Below, in pieces: positions 59,552-64,000 of a stretch of DNA of 64,000 nucleotides (position 1 is the stretch's first letter; each line of letters begins with the position of its first letter). The notes beneath the pieces were generated by a model. That model was not told the origin of the DNA. It worked only from the letters and a program-made list of their open reading frames with translations, and searched no databases. This DNA comes from Talaromyces rugulosus (Eukaryota; Ascomycota; Eurotiomycetes; Eurotiales; Trichocomaceae): NCBI RefSeq assembly GCF_013368755.1, contig NC_049562.1, forward strand, positions 3,286,001-3,350,000, read 5' to 3'. The position numbers and the translations under genes are program-made.

Positions 59552-60628
59552 TCACGACTGAAGCAACTCTAGTCTTGACTTGTCAGCATATACCCAGTTC
59601 CTCCAGTCTTGCCACTCGCCATAGGTCGCAGACGCCTTGAGGCCCTGATAACGAGTAGCCTTGAAATCGGAAACCTCGTCCCACGCGTTCCCACCATTTC
59701 CCTTAAGCAGTCGTCGCGCGGCGCTGCTATCCCAGCCGGCTTTACGCATCAAGCTCTCGACTGTTTCCTCTTTGGTCCAGCCTTGTTCGACGGCCACGTC
59801 GGGTAAATAGGTGGAGCCATATCGTCGGTTTCGGTGGATGAAGGAGATTCGCAAGCCGTGTACACCCAACTCCCAGTCCATGGCATCTACACAAGGCTCG
59901 AAGTCGCTGAGGAGGGTTAGAGAGCAGGATAGCGATGGCAGCTGCGAAGGCGGGATAGGTGAGAAGCGAGTATCCTCCAAAGCACTACAGAGTTTAGTAT
60001 TTGGGGAAGGAGGCTTTCTTGGTAGTTTTTTTTTTCCACGCGTTCTTGGGAACTTACGAGATTAGAGCATAGTTTTTCAGGCCTATAGAAAGCTCTTGCG
60101 CTTCAAATGTGCCGATACATCCACGAAGAGACTTGTGGCCGTGTCTTGAAATCAAGTCCCATGTGACGAAAAGTGGATATAGCTGATTTGAGAGCTTGCT
60201 TCGCTGGTAGCCCAGGGACTCTCCTGGCGTTGTCACGGTAGTGGTATTTGATAATACAGACTGGGAAGAATGGCTGGACAGTGTGGACGGTGTTGTTGAA
60301 ACACTCGAGGAATCCGATGGTGTCCCTTGTTGTTCCTGGAGGCGGGATACAGGAGGCAATTTGATGCTGGGTGGTTGTTCCACGTTGAAACCTTCCTCAG
60401 TATTCGCCAAATCATCATTCTCTTCTAAAAGGGCACTGTAACGTCAAGTTCATTGAGAATCAGATGTATGACCATATATAGTTCAAGGATGACCCACGCT
60501 TTATCGCTTTTGGTTTGATTGTAATGCCACCATGATTCTTCTATGGCAGCGAGACTAGGTGGTTCTTCGTTTTCAAATGAAGAGGCGAGAGTCTCAAAGC
60601 AATAAAAGCACTGTGCTGGAGATGCCAT
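59552..60628 (-). CDS. AMMECR1-domain protein
   Basis: Three exons (60628-60498, 60435-60058, 59984-59552) give 313 residues. The AMMECR1 domain runs from about residue 20 to the end and is interrupted by a Ser/Thr-rich insert (about residues 80-115). The signature LRGCIGTF begins at residue 147; ALEDTRFSPI follows across the last splice, then LGVHGLRISF, YGSTYLPDVAVEQGWTKEET and a terminal helical part. The domain is conserved from archaea to humans, but its biochemical role is not settled. The first intron has a GTGGGT donor, less common than GTAAGT. Exon phases sum correctly and the reading DKAALLEEND crosses it. The start is the ATG preceding ASPAQCFYCFE. Confidence 0.87.
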
Positions 60629-61648
60629 CGTGAAAATTGCGAAGGCCAATGTATCTCTAGTCCGGATGTTCCAAAGGAAACCAAGTATACCTCTGTTTCA
60701 GTGAGAAAGAAAAGAAGCCGACAGATTGGACGGGCCTCCAAAGTCACTTGCAACAGAAGCAACAGGACTTGTTTATTGGAAAAGTCCCTGCCTGTTTCTC
60801 AAAGTACTAGTACTATAGATCCCATGGACTAGTAGACAGAGACTCCAGATTTTGGGAGAAACCGAAAGGGAAAACCGGCTAGAAAGAAGTCTCTATGTCT
60901 GATAGCACATCAAGTATGGGTACCGACTACAGAACAGCCGTGAAAAAATGCCAGGAGGAGAGCCCCGGAATCAAGGGACAGCTAGCTTGGGGCTTGCTGA
61001 GGTTGAAGATGAAGACCAGCCAAGTGCGGGGACGAGCACTCGATAAGGACGATAAGACCCCTCAACCTAGTCCATATTAGGTTAGTAGGTCCTTTGACTG
61101 CATATCACGACATTTCTATGCCGTACTCAAATATCATTTGGTTGATGCATTATGCTCAACAGCTATTAAAAGTACCGGGCTAGACCTTTAGTGTATTAGA
61201 GTGTAAAAAATGATCAGTCACATTAAGGCTAACATCTTCAGTGTCTTTTTTTCTTATCATATTTAGATTTTATAGATCCGACGTTTGAGAATTATTCATA
61301 TTTTCTATACAGTATTCTTCCTTGGCTGAATACCTCCGCCATTTACCGGATTGGAGAATACCTCTCTGATTACACGAGGTAACGAGGTTAGCAAGAGCTG
61401 CAAAATTTCAAAAAACCTTGCGGTTTCTTGATGTGTATTGCCTGCTCAATTGCAGTCATATGAGAGGAGGCCTCGAAAATGATAGCTGGTATGAGCCTTG
61501 TCGAGGGATAGTCGACCGGCGGATGGTAATTATGTGTCGGCCATCTTCAAACCTCCACAGAAGTCAAAGGAGTTGCATGTAAATACAACCTAGTCCATAA
61601 TTTGATGTCAAGAAACGTTGTCTTGGTTATCAAGTCGTCATGACGAGA
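60629..61648. other. Intergenic region between AMMECR1 and SGT1-type genes
   Basis: The AMMECR1 promoter and the 3' flank of the SGT1-type gene. A 61-codon open frame at 60895-61080 (plus) is hydrophilic and unlike any family I know, so I do not call it. The rest is AT-rich with nothing distinct. Confidence 0.5.
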
Positions 61649-63591
61649 TCATTTTCGATCATCCCGGGGCATTTTCATACCCATCATACCAAGAATATTA
61701 CCGGCGGGGCCAGGCATACCACCCTGGCTTTGTAAGCTCTCAAGAAGGTTTTTGGCAAGATTCACGTTGATAGGGTCCTCATCGTCGAATTCGGCTTCCT
61801 CGCTTTGCGGTTGCTTTCCTTTGCCTTTCACAGATTTCGAACCTTCCCCTCTTCTTTGACCGTTAAGATCCAAAATTCCAGTTGGCCTAAGCTCCGCCTC
61901 CATTTGTCGAGATAGTTCCTCGATTTCCTTGCCTTCATCGTCCGAGGAGATCTCTTCGATCTTTCCGCTAGGCCCCGCTGATTTGGACTGGGCCTTGTTG
62001 GGCTGGGCCTTGGATCCAAAACCGGAAGGCATCCCCATCATTTCTTTCATCATTTTCGAAAACTCTTCCTCATCAAAAGACAAGTCTTGGTCCTCACCCT
62101 CACCATCACTACTTAATTCATCATCTTCGTCGTCGTCATCTGTGTCCGAACCATAGAGGTCTACCCCTTCGAAGTCGGCAGATTCATCATTAAGAAATTC
62201 TTCAAATCGTGCAACAATCCTTTGAAGGTTTTCTTGGGCACTCTGATCGCCAAAAGCCCCCGGTTTCGAGCCTTCACCTGTAGCTTTTCCCTTCAACTCG
62301 CTGTCAAGATCTTCATAACTAATATCCATCCATTTCTCGTCGTCCTGCTGGTGGTTCCATTCTTTTTTGATCTCCTCATCCGTAGGAAGGGTTTCATCTC
62401 CACTATCGATATCTTCAAGCAAGAGCTTTATCTCTCGCACTGACGGCTTATCTTGATTCTGTGGATCGCTTAGAAGCATTTCAAACCCACATGACACCTT
62501 CATTCCAGCTTCGGCTTTGGTATACGCGTCACTTTCCGTCTTTGTAGGAAGTTTCTTCGTCCATTCCGCAGGGGCAGGGAAGTCCTGGCTCTTGAGTTGA
62601 GCATATCCCACTCTCGTAAACTGAACACTGACAGTAACAAGATCACTAGGGGGAAATAGTAGATTTCCCGCCCTTTTGGCTTTCAACGATCGTAGGGCAA
62701 TCGGGTCACGAATATAAAATGCTTCGACTACTGGGGAGATGTAGGCCGGCTTTTGGTGAAGAAGATACGCGACTTTCCGCGGAATCGTCACTTGTGCGCG
62801 ATGTAGGTTTTCGTTGATCTGTTTTGGATATTTTCGTAAACGGTAGAAAGCATCCTCTTCAATGATCGAGGAATGCATTATCCGGCCGGGTTCCTGGACG
62901 ATAATTTTCATTGCTTCGTCAAGCGAAATCTTCTCCGTCACTCGTTCACTATCCCGTTTCGGTTTGATGATAATCAAGCGACCGTCATTCACCCAGACCT
63001 GAAAAAAAAAATCCATCAGCACGAAATTTTTTAACCCTCAAATCATACACGCAACTCACCCTATTGTCTGCTACCTGTGGCTCCAGCCAAGGCGGTAGCT
63101 TCGCGGCAGCTTCGATAAGTAGAAACTCGCCATCACTGTCAAAAACCCGAACCCACAAGTCTTTATATTTCTTGGTCAACTCTCGTAACAGATAAACAAT
63201 GACCCATTCGTCTTCGATGGAGTCGCCAAAGCTCGTTCGCCCCTGGAGAAATGTCTTGCCTGGTCCATTATTAGCGGAAGACGGAAATGAAAAAAATTCG
63301 GCCGGGGCTTAAGAGAATCGGCATACCATCTTCCTTCGTAATTTGAAGCCCGAAAGCTTCGCGCTGCCAAATATAGTGTTTCAAAAGATCCTTCACCAAC
63401 TCCGAAGCAGTTTTCTGAACCTCTTGAAGTCGCGCGCGTGCGAGAGCAACCGCATCTGCCGACGCGGGGGTGGGGTTTGATGAAATCAAGTATAACGAAT
63501 ATTCAATCGCATCGTCGGGAAGTTGCGGACGGGGGATCGGTCGGAAGGTCGATTTGAACCATTCGAGGTCTTCCTCTGACATTGGCGCCAT
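61649..63591 (-). CDS. SGT1/ecdysoneless-family protein
   Basis: Three exons (63591-63327, 63259-63060, 62998-61649) give 604 residues. The N-terminal 350 residues match the SGT1/ecdysoneless (ECD) domain: EEDLEWFKSTFRP, SLYLISS, WQREAFGL, EDEWVIVYLLRELTKKY and FDSDGEFLLIEAA. The second junction restores DNR/VWVNDGRLIIIKP. The C-terminal part is acidic (YGSDTDDDDEDDELSSDG) and ends with a Met/Gly-rich stretch (NILGMMGMKMPRDDRK). ECD-type proteins act in pre-mRNA splicing, transcription and cell-cycle control in animals; the fungal role is less clear. This is not the co-chaperone Sgt1 of SCF complexes, which has TPR and CS domains. An alternative start is the ATG three codons downstream. Confidence 0.87.
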
Positions 63592-64000
63592 TATTATGCC
63601 AGACCGGATGTAGAGCTTCGCCACCGTTCTTCTTTGAAGTCGGCTGGTGGTGACTTCATCGATAAAATTGGCCGGAGCCAGAGATGTTCCGGGCCGGACA
63701 GATACCAGCGAAACGCAGATCGCCAGCGCGCTAGACCACATCGGGCTAAACATCAACATGGCGGAACGGAAAGACGCGCGAAGCAATCGATATGCTCTTG
63801 CATCAACACGCCCGCGACACACTCGATTCTCCACGTCGAAACGCTGGATCCTCCAAGAACAACCATTTTTGTTTATAGTAATGTTGGTTGTCTAGATTAA
63901 CTCTTACTCTGTATAGTTTTTTCGCCCACATATATTATTCCCCAGCGGGGAATTTACCGATTAAACTATGCCGCTGCCGTATATTGACACACCGCGCACC
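63592..64000. other. Right-edge upstream region
   Basis: The promoter and leader of the SGT1-type gene and the window end. An open frame extends the SGT1-type frame upstream to about 63834, but it has no family resemblance and I treat it as leader. Nothing else is recognised. Confidence 0.5.

Noticed and set aside
60895..61080. A 61-codon open frame upstream of the AMMECR1-domain gene
   Set aside because: Short and hydrophilic, with no recognisable similarity or supporting signal.
63592..63834. N-terminal extension of the SGT1-type protein
   Set aside because: The extension has no family similarity, while the ATG at 63591 is followed at once by the conserved EEDLEWFKSTFRP block.

Overview
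This window is nuclear DNA of a filamentous ascomycete. The short GT-AG introns (about 50-100 nt), the gene set (Zn2Cys6 factor, Pac2-type regulator, BYS1-like secreted protein) and the CT-rich leaders point to Eurotiomycetes, probably near Aspergillus/Penicillium; that placement is inference from recognised families. I see no rRNA gene, no convincing tRNA gene, no intact transposon and no CRISPR array.

The first 37 kb is gene-sparse. In order it holds a Zn2Cys6 transcription factor (-), a seven-span membrane protein (+), an aminoglycoside-phosphotransferase-like kinase with one frameshift (+), a secreted BYS1-like protein (-), the COPII coat subunit Sec24 (-), a decayed kinase-like pseudogene (-), an eight-exon amino-acid/GABA-type permease (+), a multiply broken alpha/beta-hydrolase pseudogene (-) and a Gti1/Pac2-family regulator (-). 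Between them lie long AT-rich stretches, the largest about 8 kb, with simple repeats and many copies of a short TACGGAGTA-type motif.

From about 36.4 kb to the end the window is compact housekeeping DNA: a mitochondrial-type asparaginyl-tRNA synthetase (-), an RRM protein with PB1-like and UBA-like ends (-), a MYST acetyltransferase (+), chaperonin subunit CCT-zeta (-) diverging from NOP56 (+), a small basic protein (+), a COX20-like assembly factor (-) diverging from DNA polymerase epsilon (+), a Ca2+/calmodulin-dependent kinase (+), an AMMECR1-domain protein (-) and an SGT1/ecdysoneless protein (-).

The housekeeping genes are functionally unrelated (translation, folding, ribosome biogenesis, replication, respiration), as is usual for fungal chromosomes. 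Three intergenic regions are divergent promoters (41.4-42.0, 45.5-45.9 and 49.8-50.2 kb). Most gene models were resolved to exact splice sites whose exon lengths sum to a whole number of codons. The most notable points are the two MluI cell-cycle boxes upstream of pol2, the 21/22-nt micro-exons of cct6, stop-free in-frame introns in two genes, the RRM/PB1-like/UBA-like protein, three broken accessory genes in the sparse part, and the dispersed palindromic motif.
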